NCBI GenBank assembly: GCA_964565165.1
Contig: CAZMDJ010000005.1
Span: 1-48,796, forward strand
Direction: 5' to 3'
Source: ZLKRG08 sp964565165
GTDB lineage: Bacteria; Actinomycetota; Actinomycetes; Nanopelagicales; Nanopelagicaceae
DNA: 48,796 nucleotides
This document shows positions 34,408 through 43,148 of this stretch, piece after piece (position 1 is the first letter of the stretch; each line of letters opens with the position of its first letter). The position numbers and the translations under genes are program-made. Below the pieces are notes generated by a model. The model was not told where the DNA came from. It was given only the letters and a program-made list of their open reading frames with translations, and searched no databases.

Positions 34408-35888
34408 TATTTTCCTCCGTCGAAGTCTTCAGGGAAGTTCGTTATAGCGCTCTTTACCGGAAGCGGAGTTAGTCCGCCCATTGCGCAAAGAGATCCATCT
34501 GTCATTACCTCGCAAAGATCGAGCAATAACGCTTTATTCTTCGCGACATCTTTTCCGCCGATAATTAAATCGATGGTTTCCACTCCGCGAGTAGAACCAA
34601 TTCGGCAAGGTGTGCACTTTCCGCAAGATTCAATTGAGCAGAATTCCATTGCAAAACGTGCCTGCTTAGCAAGGTTAACGGAATTATCAAATACGACGAT
34701 GCCGCCGTGACCGAGCATTCCCCCCGCTTCTAACATTGATTCGTAATCGGCGCTTACAGCTAATTTATCTTGGCCAAAATATGCACCGAGTGGTCCGCCA
34801 ACTTGAATTGCACGAATTGGCTTACCTGAAAGTGTTCCGGCGCCATATCCATTTACAAGTGCATCAAGTGAGATACCAAAAGCAGTCTCAACGATTCCAC
34901 CTTGTTTGATATTGCCAGCTAATTGGAAAACTTGTGTGCCAAGTGAACGTCCAACGCCGCGAGCTTTGTAAGCAGCTGCACCGCTTGCAAGAATCTCTGG
35001 AACAGATGCAAGAGTTAAAACGTTATTGATAACTGTTGGCTTACCGAATAAACCTTCAAGTGCAGGTAGCGGTGGTTTTGCGCGAACCACTCCGCGCTTA
35101 CCTTCAAGAGATTCAAGCATTGCAGTCTCTTCGCCGCATACATACGAACCAGCGCCTGAGCGAACTTTAAGTTCAAAGTTACCTAACTTTGGCGCTGCAA
35201 TTTCAATTGCTTTATTTAATTGCGAAATCGCTGCTGGATATTCAGAGCGAACGTAGATGAAACCTTTAGTTGCACCAACTGCAAGGCCGGCAATTGCCAT
35301 GCCTTCGATAAGAGTAAATGGATCGCCCTCCATCAAGATGCGATCGGCAAAAGTTCCGCTATCTCCTTCATCGGCATTGCAGCAGATGTACTTCTGATCT
35401 GCAGATGCATCCATAACGGTCTTCCACTTAATACCTGCAGGAAAACCAGCACCGCCGCGACCACGTAGGCCAGATTCAGTAACTTCAGCGACGATATCTG
35501 CTTGAGACATCTTCTGCGCTTTAGCCAAACCTACAAAGCCACCATGCGCTTCGTAATCTGAAATTGAAAGTGGATCAATAATTCCAACGCGCTTATATGT
35601 AACGCGGTCTTGCTTTGTTAGCCATTCAAAGTTATCTACATCGCCAATTGATGGATGTGTTCCGTCTAGAACAGCAGCTGCATCATCGCTAGTTACATTG
35701 TTATAACCGATGCGCTTTCCATTCTTTTCAACTTCTACAAGTGGTTCTAGCCAGAGCGCACCACGAGTTCCGTTACGAATAATTGTGATATCTAAATTTC
35801 GTTTTGCTGCTTCTGCTGCGAGCGCTACTGCAACTAAATCAGAGCCAACTGATTGTGCAGCGGAGTCACCTGGAATATAAATTTTCAT
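34407..35888 (-). CDS. fdsB: Formate dehydrogenase flavin subunit (FdsB, NuoF-like)
   Basis: Passes electrons from FdsA to NAD. 493 residues: a thioredoxin-like N-terminal part, then GLRGRGGAGFPAGIKWK (FMN site), CNADEGDSGTF, AYFGQDKL region and the 4Fe-4S motif SCGKCTPCRIG. This matches the NADH-oxidising flavoprotein of complex I and of FdsGBA formate dehydrogenases. Overlaps fdsG by 4 bases and fdsA by 1, consistent with stoichiometric synthesis. Confidence 0.95.
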   Translation of the reverse strand: MKIYIPGDSAAQSVGSDLVAVALAAEAAKRNLDITIIRNGTRGALWLEPLVEVEKNGKRIGYNNVTSDDAAAVLDGTHPSIGDVDNFEWLTKQDRVTYKRVGIIDPLSISDYEAHGGFVGLAKAQKMSQADIVAEVTESGLRGRGGAGFPAGIKWKTVMDASADQKYICCNADEGDSGTFADRILMEGDPFTLIEGMAIAGLAVGATKGFIYVRSEYPAAISQLNKAIEIAAPKLGNFELKVRSGAGSYVCGEETAMLESLEGKRGVVRAKPPLPALEGLFGKPTVINNVLTLASVPEILASGAAAYKARGVGRSLGTQVFQLAGNIKQGGIVETAFGISLDALVNGYGAGTLSGKPIRAIQVGGPLGAYFGQDKLAVSADYESMLEAGGMLGHGGIVVFDNSVNLAKQARFAMEFCSIESCGKCTPCRIGSTRGVETIDLIIGGKDVAKNKALLLDLCEVMTDGSLCAMGGLTPLPVKSAITNFPEDFDGGK

Positions 35889-36289
35889 TTAAGTTTCTCC
35901 ACAGTTGCGCGGCCAATTAAGCGATCGCCCACCATTGCGGCAGGTCCTAATGCGCAATTGCCAAAGCAGTATGCCTTCTCAACTTCAATGCCAGCTTTCT
36001 CTGCATCTGCGATTAGTGAATCGCAACCTACTGCTTGGCAGGCCTCAGCAGCGCAGATCTTCACTGCGCTTGAAGGGCTTTTCTTCAAATCATGATAATA
36101 AGTAAATACGCCAAATACCTCTGCGCGCGAAACATTAAAAGCGCTAGCAATTAAATCTAAAGCAGCTTCGTCAACGTAACCAAACTTCTCTTGTAACGCC
36201 TGTAACGCGATGAGTACCGGACCTGGTTCATCGCGAAATGTCGCGATTACATCTTCTGCAATCGCGACATCCCACTTTGAATATGTCAT
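35885..36289 (-). CDS. fdsG: Formate dehydrogenase 2Fe-2S subunit (FdsG, NuoE-like)
   Basis: 134 residues of the thioredoxin-like 2Fe-2S ferredoxin family. Ligand cysteines are 79 and 84 (CAAEAC) and 108 and 112 (CFGNC). Sits directly after fhs (the fhs TAA abuts this ATG) and before fdsB, giving the order fdsG-fdsB-fdsA known from proteobacterial fds operons. The small FdsD partner is not seen, and the FdsC equivalent would be FdhD at 15863. Confidence 0.93.
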   Translation of the reverse strand: MTYSKWDVAIAEDVIATFRDEPGPVLIALQALQEKFGYVDEAALDLIASAFNVSRAEVFGVFTYYHDLKKSPSSAVKICAAEACQAVGCDSLIADAEKAGIEVEKAYCFGNCALGPAAMVGDRLIGRATVEKLK

Positions 36290-37954
36290 TTAGAACAGAC
36301 CTACAACCTTGCCATCGACATAGTCGATCTTTTCAGCTGAAGGCAGCTTAGGTAAACCAGGCATTGTCATAATCTCTCCGCAAACTAGAACAACGAACTC
36401 TGCACCAGCAGATAGTCGCACCTCTCGGATGTTTAGGGAATGACCTGACGGAGCGCCACGGAGCGATGCATCAGTTGAGAATGAGTACTGGGTTTTCGCA
36501 ACGCAGATTGGATAGTGGCCGTACCCACCTTCCTGTAGCTCCTTGAGCTTGTTTCGTACCTTTGCATCAGCAGTAACTTCAGCTGCACCGTAAATCTTGG
36601 TTGCAACTGCAACTGCCTTATCCCAAAGAGTTGCCTCATCTGGGTAAACCATTGTTACCTTATTTGGTTGTTCACAAAGTTCAACAACGATTTCAGCAAG
36701 TTCTGTTGCGCCCTTACCGCCTTCAGCCCAGTGATTAGCCAAAGTGATCTTTGCGCCCATCGCTTCAACTTTCTTGCGAAGAAGTGCGATTTCATTATCT
36801 GTATCGCTAACGAACTTGTTGATTGATACAACTACAGGGATGTTATAAACCTTAGAAACGTTATTTACGTGACGCTCTAGGTTAACAATGCCCTTTTCAA
36901 GTGCATCAAGATTTTCGTTTGTAAGTTCCTTAAGATCAGCGCCGCCGTGATACTTCAGGGCGCGAACTGTTGCAACAATTACGCAAGCATCTGGACGTAG
37001 ACCTGACTTACGGCACTTAATATCAATGAACTTCTCTGCACCAAGATCTGCACCGAAGCCAGCTTCTGTAACAACATAATCAGCGATCTTCATAGCTGAC
37101 TTTGTTGCGATTACAGAGTTGCATCCGTGTGCGATATTTGCAAAAGGTCCACCGTGGATAAATGCTGGTGTGTTTTCAAGAGTCTGCACCAAGTTTGGCT
37201 GGAATGCATCCTTCAAGATAACGGTCATCGCACCTTGTGCATTTAGATCCTTAGCAAGAACTGGCTTCTTGTCGGTTGTGTAACCAACAACAATCTTTGA
37301 GATACGTTCCTTTAGATCTTCGATTGATGTTGCAAGACAGAAGATCGCCATGATCTCTGATGCCACAACAATGTCGAAACCATCTTGACGTGGGTAGCCG
37401 TTTCCGACACCACCTAATGAGTTAACGATGTCGCGAAGTGCGCGATCGTTCATATCTACTACGCGCTTCCATGCAACACGACGTACGTCGATGTTTAATG
37501 TATTGCCGTGGTGAATGTGGTTATCAACAAGCGCTGCAAGTAAGTTATTTGCAAGCGCAATTGCATTGAAATCGCCTGTGAAGTGAAGATTGATATCTTC
37601 CATCGGAACAACCTGTGCGTATCCGCCACCTGCTGCGCCACCCTTCATACCGAAAACTGGTCCAAGTGATGGTTCGCGTAAGCAGATTAGTGAGTTCTTG
37701 CCGATATGGCGAAGCGCATCTCCGAGACCAACAGTTGTTGTGGTCTTACCTTCACCAGCTGGTGTTGGTGAGATTGCGGTAACTAGAACAAGCTTGCTGT
37801 CCTTCTTCTCTGGAAGTGAATCCAAATATTTAAGCGACATCTTTGCCTTATAGTGACCGTACGGCTCTAAATGTTCAGCTGCAATTCCAAGCGATGCGCC
37901 AATTTCAATAATTGGCTTCATTACTGCTTTCTGTGCAATTTCAATATCTGACAT
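36290..37954 (-). CDS. fhs: Formate-tetrahydrofolate ligase
   Basis: Interconverts 10-formyl-THF + ADP + Pi with formate + ATP + THF. 554 residues, full length. P-loop TPAGEGKTTTTVGLGDAL, then MKGGAAGGGYAQVVPMEDINLH and FIHGGPFANIAHGCNS. In the context of fdsGBA directly downstream and methyl-oxidising enzymes upstream, the reverse, ATP-yielding direction is the likely one. Lies directly after etfA with no gap. Confidence 0.96.
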   Translation of the reverse strand: MSDIEIAQKAVMKPIIEIGASLGIAAEHLEPYGHYKAKMSLKYLDSLPEKKDSKLVLVTAISPTPAGEGKTTTTVGLGDALRHIGKNSLICLREPSLGPVFGMKGGAAGGGYAQVVPMEDINLHFTGDFNAIALANNLLAALVDNHIHHGNTLNIDVRRVAWKRVVDMNDRALRDIVNSLGGVGNGYPRQDGFDIVVASEIMAIFCLATSIEDLKERISKIVVGYTTDKKPVLAKDLNAQGAMTVILKDAFQPNLVQTLENTPAFIHGGPFANIAHGCNSVIATKSAMKIADYVVTEAGFGADLGAEKFIDIKCRKSGLRPDACVIVATVRALKYHGGADLKELTNENLDALEKGIVNLERHVNNVSKVYNIPVVVSINKFVSDTDNEIALLRKKVEAMGAKITLANHWAEGGKGATELAEIVVELCEQPNKVTMVYPDEATLWDKAVAVATKIYGAAEVTADAKVRNKLKELQEGGYGHYPICVAKTQYSFSTDASLRGAPSGHSLNIREVRLSAGAEFVVLVCGEIMTMPGLPKLPSAEKIDYVDGKVVGLF

Positions 37955-38908
37955 TTATTTTGCCGCCTTTACTGCTTCGATGAGTTTAGGAAGTACTTGA
38001 TGTAAATCTCCAACGATTCCGTAATCTGCATAACGGAAGATTGTTGCTTCAGGATCGGTATTGATTGCAACAATGTTCTTGCTGTTCTTCATTCCTGCGA
38101 TATGTTGCATCGCACCTGAGATACCGCATGCAAGATAAAGATTTGGTGCAACCTTCGAACCGGTCTGTCCGACCTGCTCAGAATGTGGGCGCCAACCTGA
38201 TGCAGTTACAACGCGTGAGCAACCAACTGCGCCACCAAGTAGTGATGCAAGCTCTTCGATTACTCCGAATCCTTCTGGACCACCAACGCCGCGACCGCCA
38301 GAGACGATCACCTTTGCATCGGTAAGAGTTACGCCGCCAGTTGATGATTCGCCAACGCGATCAAGAACTTTAACAACGGTATCTTCTGGTGAAAGATTTA
38401 CAGAAATTTCTTTAACTTCTGCGCTGCCGCCAACCTCTTCTGGTTCGAATGCAAGCGCCATTACAGATGCAATTAATAGATCTGCGTGAACATTTGCATC
38501 TTCAAGGAGATTGCCTGCCCAACGTGCACGAACTACCTTGTGTGGATTACCCAAAGTAATGCTGGTGCATTCAGCTGCCATTGGCAGATTCTTAAATGCT
38601 GCAAGGTGTGCAAGCTGTTCGTTGCCACGAGGTGAACCCGCAGCAATAACTGCAGCTGGCTTTAGCGAATCAGCTAGCTCTGCAAGTGCGCGACCAGAAG
38701 CCATTGGAGCGTAATCGCTGATCTCTGCATTATTTACAACATGCAGAACTTTTGCGCCAAACTTTCCAACTTCTGAAGCAACTGCTGAACCTGCTGCACC
38801 GATTACAACTGCCTGAACATCAGCATCAATCGCACGCGCTGCTGTTAGCGCACGAGTTGATAGCGGATCAAGAACTCCGCGATCATGATCAATTAGAACA
38901 AGAATCAT
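37955..38908 (-). CDS. etfA: Electron transfer flavoprotein, alpha subunit
   Basis: 317 residues. The C-terminal FAD domain is clear: SGGRGVGGPEGF, ASGWRPHSEQVGQTGSKVAPNLYLACGISGA(MQH) and AINTDPEATIFRYADYGIVGD. Receives electrons from the dimethylglycine dehydrogenase-like flavoprotein and would deliver them to ETF-quinone oxidoreductase, which is not in this window. Adjoins etfB with no gap. Confidence 0.95.
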   Translation of the reverse strand: MILVLIDHDRGVLDPLSTRALTAARAIDADVQAVVIGAAGSAVASEVGKFGAKVLHVVNNAEISDYAPMASGRALAELADSLKPAAVIAAGSPRGNEQLAHLAAFKNLPMAAECTSITLGNPHKVVRARWAGNLLEDANVHADLLIASVMALAFEPEEVGGSAEVKEISVNLSPEDTVVKVLDRVGESSTGGVTLTDAKVIVSGGRGVGGPEGFGVIEELASLLGGAVGCSRVVTASGWRPHSEQVGQTGSKVAPNLYLACGISGAMQHIAGMKNSKNIVAINTDPEATIFRYADYGIVGDLHQVLPKLIEAVKAAK

Positions 38909-39664
38909 TTAGAGAACTCCCATCTGCTTAAACTTTTCAATCAATGCAGGAACTGCATCTGGACCATTGCCAAGAATTTCTGCACCAGTTGCCTTTGATG
39001 GAACAACTGTTAGCTTCAACTTCTCAAGCTTTGGTGCTGCACCTCCAGCTGCTTTGATATCAACTGGCTTCTTACGTGCTTGCATACGTCCAGGTACTGA
39101 TGGATAACGTGGAACGTTTAGACCATCGCGCACTGTGACGATTGCAGGTAGCGGAGCTTCATAAACTTCACGTTGAGTACCAACAACGCGTTCGCCACGA
39201 ACTTTGCCGCCTTCAACTTTCATCGCCTTTACGTTGGTGATGATTGGCATGCCAAGTGCATGTGCAACGCGAATATGGATCTGGTAACCAGCGCTATCTG
39301 CAGATTCAGCACCGAAGATGATCATGTCGAACTTTGTAGGTTCTGCTTTGATCGCTTCAACAAGTGCATTTGCAGTTGACTGTGGATCCCAATCGTTGCC
39401 ATCTGTTTCTAGTAAAACAGCGCGTGCTGCACCGACTGCAAGAGATGCGCGAAGTTGTTCTTCGGCATCTGTTGGTCCAAGTGTTAGTAGCGTTAATTGG
39501 CCACCGATTTGTTCGGTTAACTGAACACCAGCTTCAACAGCATTCTCTTCGTGAGGAGAGATGCCGTATCCCATGTTGTCTGTCTGCAGCGCCATATTGT
39601 CTGGAGTCAGCATTAGCTGGCTACCAGTAATTGGCACTCGCTTAATACAAGCAAGAATTTCCAT
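38909..39664 (-). CDS. etfB: Electron transfer flavoprotein, beta subunit
   Basis: 251 residues with KRVP and GISPHEENAVEAGVQLTE near the N-terminus (AMP-binding region), GAESADSAGYQIHIRVAHALGMP and TVRDGLNVPRYPSVPG. The recognition loop differs in detail from vertebrate EtfB, as is usual for dedicated ETFs. 3 bases after the dehydrogenase gene and contiguous with etfA, which points to a dedicated electron acceptor. Confidence 0.94.
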   Translation of the reverse strand: MEILACIKRVPITGSQLMLTPDNMALQTDNMGYGISPHEENAVEAGVQLTEQIGGQLTLLTLGPTDAEEQLRASLAVGAARAVLLETDGNDWDPQSTANALVEAIKAEPTKFDMIIFGAESADSAGYQIHIRVAHALGMPIITNVKAMKVEGGKVRGERVVGTQREVYEAPLPAIVTVRDGLNVPRYPSVPGRMQARKKPVDIKAAGGAAPKLEKLKLTVVPSKATGAEILGNGPDAVPALIEKFKQMGVL

Positions 39665-39667
39665 GGA

Positions 39668-42187
39668 TTAGCCCAAGATCCTTTCGTTACCTGAGTCGAA
39701 CATTGGAGTAATTCCAACGCCAGCAATGCTGCATGGATACTGCTCTCCAAGGTATTCAACTAAGAATTTATTTCCGACTACAGCCAACTCTGTTGGGATG
39801 TATGACATAAGAATGTGCTTGCCAAGTGATGGAGCTGAACCAGCTGAAGTTACATATGAACGACGTCCATGAGCATCTTCAATTGTCTTTCCATCAGTTG
39901 TAAGGATTGGTTCCTTACCTAACATGTAGCGCTTTACACCTGACTTAGATGTGTGATCATCTACGTAAAGTGTGCAGAGCATTGTTACTGGCTTCTCTTC
40001 ACGATGCTTTACGTGTGCAGCCTTTCCAATGAAATCTTGCTCCTTCAACTTCGGTGTCTGCATTCCTGCTTCGATCACGTTGTATTCGGTTTCAAGTTCT
40101 GCACCGTATGCACGGTAGTTCTTCTCTAGGCGGCCGGTTGTTCCGTAAACACCGATACCAACTGGAATAAGCCCGTGGTTCTTACCCGATTCCCAAAGTG
40201 CATCCCAAAGCTTTGCGCCCTGTTCGATTGGAACGTAGAACTCCCAACCAAGATCACCAACATAAGAGATACGTGATGCAAGAACGCGTAGTGAACCGAT
40301 TTCAATTGTCTTGCAAACACCGAACTTAAATCCTTCATTTGAAACATCAGCCTTTGTAATGTCCTGAAGAATCTTGCGAGCGTTTGGACCCCAAACACCG
40401 ATAGTTGTGTAAGAAGAAGTTAAATCAGTTAGTGATGCTGTGCCATCTTCAGGAAGAAGATCAGAGAACCACTTACGGTCTGCAGGACCATGTGCACCAC
40501 CGGTTACAACGCGGAAGTGGCTATGGCCAAGGCGCATGATTGTTAAGTCTGACTTGAAGCCACCATTTGGACCAAGTACAGGTGTGTAAACAACGCGACC
40601 AACTGCAACATCCATCTGACGAAGCGCAGCCTTCTGAACTACTGCAAGTGCGCTTGGACCTGTGATGTCGAAGATCTGGAATGCAGAAAGATCAACAATT
40701 CCAGCAGTTTCACGCATCTGTAAGTGCTCTGCGTTGATGATTGGTGACCACCAACGTGAGTCCCATTCAGCTTCGCGTGGCATTACCTTGTCGCCGTACT
40801 TAGCAACTAAATCTTTATTGCACTCGTACCAGAATGGACGCTCCCAACCTGCAGTCTCATAGAACACTGCACCAAGCGCCTTTTCGCGATCGTACATTGG
40901 AGACATACGAACATTACGGTTTGATTCGTACTGCTCATTTGGGTGAACGATTCCGTAAGTCTTATTGAAGCTCTCAGCTACGCGAGCCTTAACGTGTTCG
41001 CGTGACTTCTGGTGCTCGTGGAAACGTGCGATGTTTGATGCATGTAGATCAATCTCAGAATCACCAAGAACCATCCACTCTGCAACTGCGCGACCTGTTC
41101 CAGGACCTTCTTTAATCCAAACAGCTGCTGCAGACCAAAGACCCTTAACTTCTGGAGTCTCACCAAGGATCGGCATTCCATCTGGTGTGTAAGAAAGAAT
41201 TCCGTTGATTGCATACTTCTCGCGAACTGTTTCATCACCAAGAATTGATGGAACCAGTTCGTATGCATGCTCATCTTGGATATCGAAATCCTTCTGAGTG
41301 AATGGGAACTCTGTTGGTGAAAGTGCTGCTGCTGCGTTTGATGGAATTTCATTTGCTTCGTACATGATTGGACGGTGCGCATATGAACCAACTTCAAGAC
41401 CGGTTCCGTGCTGGCGCTCGTACATGTTTGTATCCATGTCGCGGATGATTGGCCATTCGATATCGCCCTTTGCATCCTTAAAGAATGGAACAGGTCCGAC
41501 GTCCTTCATCTGGTGAACAGCTGGAGTTAATGGAATTTCCGCTCCCGCCATCTTTGCAAGCTGTGCTGACCAGCAACCTGTTGCGATCAAAACATATTCA
41601 GCTTCGATTTCACCTTGATCTGTCTTAACGCTCTTGATGCGACCGTTTTCAACATTCATGCCAAGAACTTCTACGTTAGCAAAGCTCTGTGCCGCGCCCA
41701 TTTCAATAGCCTTTTCGCGCATAAGTGTTCCTGCGCGAAGTGAATCCACCACACCTACAGTTGGCTGGTAATAGCCACCAACAATTACCGACTCTTCGAT
41801 GTATGGAACTAGCTCTTTAATTTCTGCTGGAGTAACAATTCGTCCGCCATCAATGCCCCATGACTTAGCACTGGTAATACGACGAGCAAGTTCCTGCATA
41901 CGTTCTGGTGTACGTGCAACTTCGATACCGCCAGATTCGGTAAAGCAGCCAAGTTCTTTATATTGCTTCATTGAGTCCGCAGTAATGTGCGCCATCTCTT
42001 TTGAGTGGTCTACTGGGAAAATAAAGTTTGAAGCGTGACCTGTTGATCCACCTGGGTTAGGTAGCGGTCCCTTATCAATCTGTACTAAATCTTTCCAACC
42101 TAGTCGAGCTAAGTGGTAAAGAACTGAATTGCCGACAATGCCGGCGCCAATTACGACGCACTTAGCTTTTGCAGGAAGTGTTGCCAT
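39668..42187 (-). CDS. Dimethylglycine (or sarcosine) dehydrogenase-like flavoprotein with GcvT domains
   Basis: 839 residues. An N-terminal DAO-type FAD domain (VVIGAGIVGNSVLYHLARLGW, then GSTGHASNF, whose His aligns with the covalent FAD His of DMGDH), an FAO_M linker near 390-445, and GcvT plus GcvT_C folate domains to the end (DLSAFQIFDITGPSA, YVGDLGWEFYVP). It oxidatively removes an N-methyl group to THF, giving methylene-THF. After betaine demethylation the expected substrate is dimethylglycine; sarcosine cannot be excluded. GGAG ribosome site. Directly upstream of etfBA and 9 bases after the GntR gene. Confidence 0.9.
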   Translation of the reverse strand: MATLPAKAKCVVIGAGIVGNSVLYHLARLGWKDLVQIDKGPLPNPGGSTGHASNFIFPVDHSKEMAHITADSMKQYKELGCFTESGGIEVARTPERMQELARRITSAKSWGIDGGRIVTPAEIKELVPYIEESVIVGGYYQPTVGVVDSLRAGTLMREKAIEMGAAQSFANVEVLGMNVENGRIKSVKTDQGEIEAEYVLIATGCWSAQLAKMAGAEIPLTPAVHQMKDVGPVPFFKDAKGDIEWPIIRDMDTNMYERQHGTGLEVGSYAHRPIMYEANEIPSNAAAALSPTEFPFTQKDFDIQDEHAYELVPSILGDETVREKYAINGILSYTPDGMPILGETPEVKGLWSAAAVWIKEGPGTGRAVAEWMVLGDSEIDLHASNIARFHEHQKSREHVKARVAESFNKTYGIVHPNEQYESNRNVRMSPMYDREKALGAVFYETAGWERPFWYECNKDLVAKYGDKVMPREAEWDSRWWSPIINAEHLQMRETAGIVDLSAFQIFDITGPSALAVVQKAALRQMDVAVGRVVYTPVLGPNGGFKSDLTIMRLGHSHFRVVTGGAHGPADRKWFSDLLPEDGTASLTDLTSSYTTIGVWGPNARKILQDITKADVSNEGFKFGVCKTIEIGSLRVLASRISYVGDLGWEFYVPIEQGAKLWDALWESGKNHGLIPVGIGVYGTTGRLEKNYRAYGAELETEYNVIEAGMQTPKLKEQDFIGKAAHVKHREEKPVTMLCTLYVDDHTSKSGVKRYMLGKEPILTTDGKTIEDAHGRRSYVTSAGSAPSLGKHILMSYIPTELAVVGNKFLVEYLGEQYPCSIAGVGITPMFDSGNERILG

Positions 42188-42196
42188 GGTTTTCTC

Positions 42197-42835
42197 CTAT
42201 AGTGACTTTCGAATAGTGGTTTCGAAACCTTCGATATGTTCGCGCATCGCATTCTCTGCTGCTTTCTTATCTCCATCAAGAATAGATTGCAGCATTGCAC
42301 GATGTTCGATAATTGCATCTTCCAATTCGGAGACGCGATCTAGAGCCATAAACCAGATGCGCAGCGCATGTGCGTAGTACTGATCTAACGTTGACACTAG
42401 AAACTCATTATGTGTTGCGGCGTAAATTTGATGGTGAATACGCTGATCTAAATTGATCAACTTCTCCATCTTTGGTTCGCCTTTAATTAAATCAATCTCT
42501 TTAATTAGTTGTGCAATTACTGCTTGATCATGTGCAGTTGCGCGTTCTGCTGCAAGTCCAGCTGCTTGAATCTCTAAATACCCACGAACTTCTGAAATCG
42601 CTGCTAAATCTTTTACATCTACTCCAGCTACAAACATTCCGCGACGTGGATAAACTTCAATAAGTTTCTCATTTGCTAAATTGCGAAGCGCTTCACGAAT
42701 TGGTGTGCGACCCATTTCCAATTGCGTCATCAAATCGCTCTCGGAGATAACTGAACCTGGGCGAAGCTGGCAGCTGATAATTAGTGAGCGAATCTGCTGG
42801 TACGCCTCATCGCTTAGCGATTGGCTCTCCCTCAT
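42197..42835 (-). CDS. GntR/FadR-family transcriptional regulator
   Basis: 212 residues from ATG 42835. The frame is open to 42904, but that would place the palindrome 42863-42879 inside the gene and add residues not typical for the family, so the shorter start MRESQSLSDEAYQQIR is preferred. Helix-turn-helix region: SESDLMTQLEMGRTPIREALRNLANEKLI. The C-terminal FCD-type all-helical domain has conserved His residues (RIHHQIY, EHRAMLQ). First gene of the dehydrogenase-etf-fhs-fds operon, so it is probably autoregulated. Confidence 0.9.
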   Translation of the reverse strand: MRESQSLSDEAYQQIRSLIISCQLRPGSVISESDLMTQLEMGRTPIREALRNLANEKLIEVYPRRGMFVAGVDVKDLAAISEVRGYLEIQAAGLAAERATAHDQAVIAQLIKEIDLIKGEPKMEKLINLDQRIHHQIYAATHNEFLVSTLDQYYAHALRIWFMALDRVSELEDAIIEHRAMLQSILDGDKKAAENAMREHIEGFETTIRKSL

Positions 42836-42862
42836 TGGATGTATCAAGCTCACGGGGAGAAC

Positions 42863-42879
42863 ATATATCAGTGATATAT
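42863..42879. promoter_or_regulatory. 17-bp palindrome, candidate GntR operator
   Basis: ATATATCA-G-TGATATAT is a perfect palindrome in the 76-bp divergent region between the GntR gene (start 42835) and moaD (start 42912). It overlaps AT-rich sequence that could serve as -10 boxes in both directions, so it could control both the dimethylglycine/formate operon and moaD. Confidence 0.6.
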
Positions 42880-42911
42880 CAACTACAAGGGGTTGGAGTA
42901 CCATTTATCAC

Positions 42912-43148
42912 ATGGCTTTGGTGAATTTTTACGCGGCGGCGAAGGCGGCGGCCGGGGCTTCGACCCTCAAAATTCCAGCCGGAACCCTTGGCGCGTTGAT
43001 CGCAGACTTGGCTAGCCGAAGCCAAGAGTTGGCCAAGCTTCTGCCGACCTGTTCATTCCTATTAAATGGTGAATCCTGCGAATCGATGGAACACCCACTT
43101 ATCGAGGGCGATAACGTCGATGTCCTACCCCAATTTGCTGGGGGTTAA
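42912..43148 (+). CDS. moaD: Molybdopterin synthase sulfur-carrier subunit
   Basis: 78-residue ubiquitin-fold protein starting MALVNFYAAAKAAAGA and ending PQFAGG; the C-terminal Gly-Gly is the site of thiocarboxylate formation. ATG 42912 is taken as the start because it gives the standard MoaD N-terminus; a longer frame reaching back to 42681 is antisense to the GntR gene and not plausible. The Shine-Dalgarno (GGAG, about 13 bases upstream) is far. The stop (43146-43148) abuts the stop of the convergent moaA. Confidence 0.9.
   Translation: MALVNFYAAAKAAAGASTLKIPAGTLGALIADLASRSQELAKLLPTCSFLLNGESCESMEHPLIEGDNVDVLPQFAGG

Noticed and set aside
40978..41475. 165-codon reverse open frame inside the DMGDH-like gene
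   Set aside because: Overlaps the true gene in another frame; composition is low-information (Gln/Ser/Leu rich) and typical of a shadow.
42681..42911. N-terminal extension of moaD
   Set aside because: Would run antisense through the GntR gene and its operator; the MoaD family starts at the ATG at 42912.
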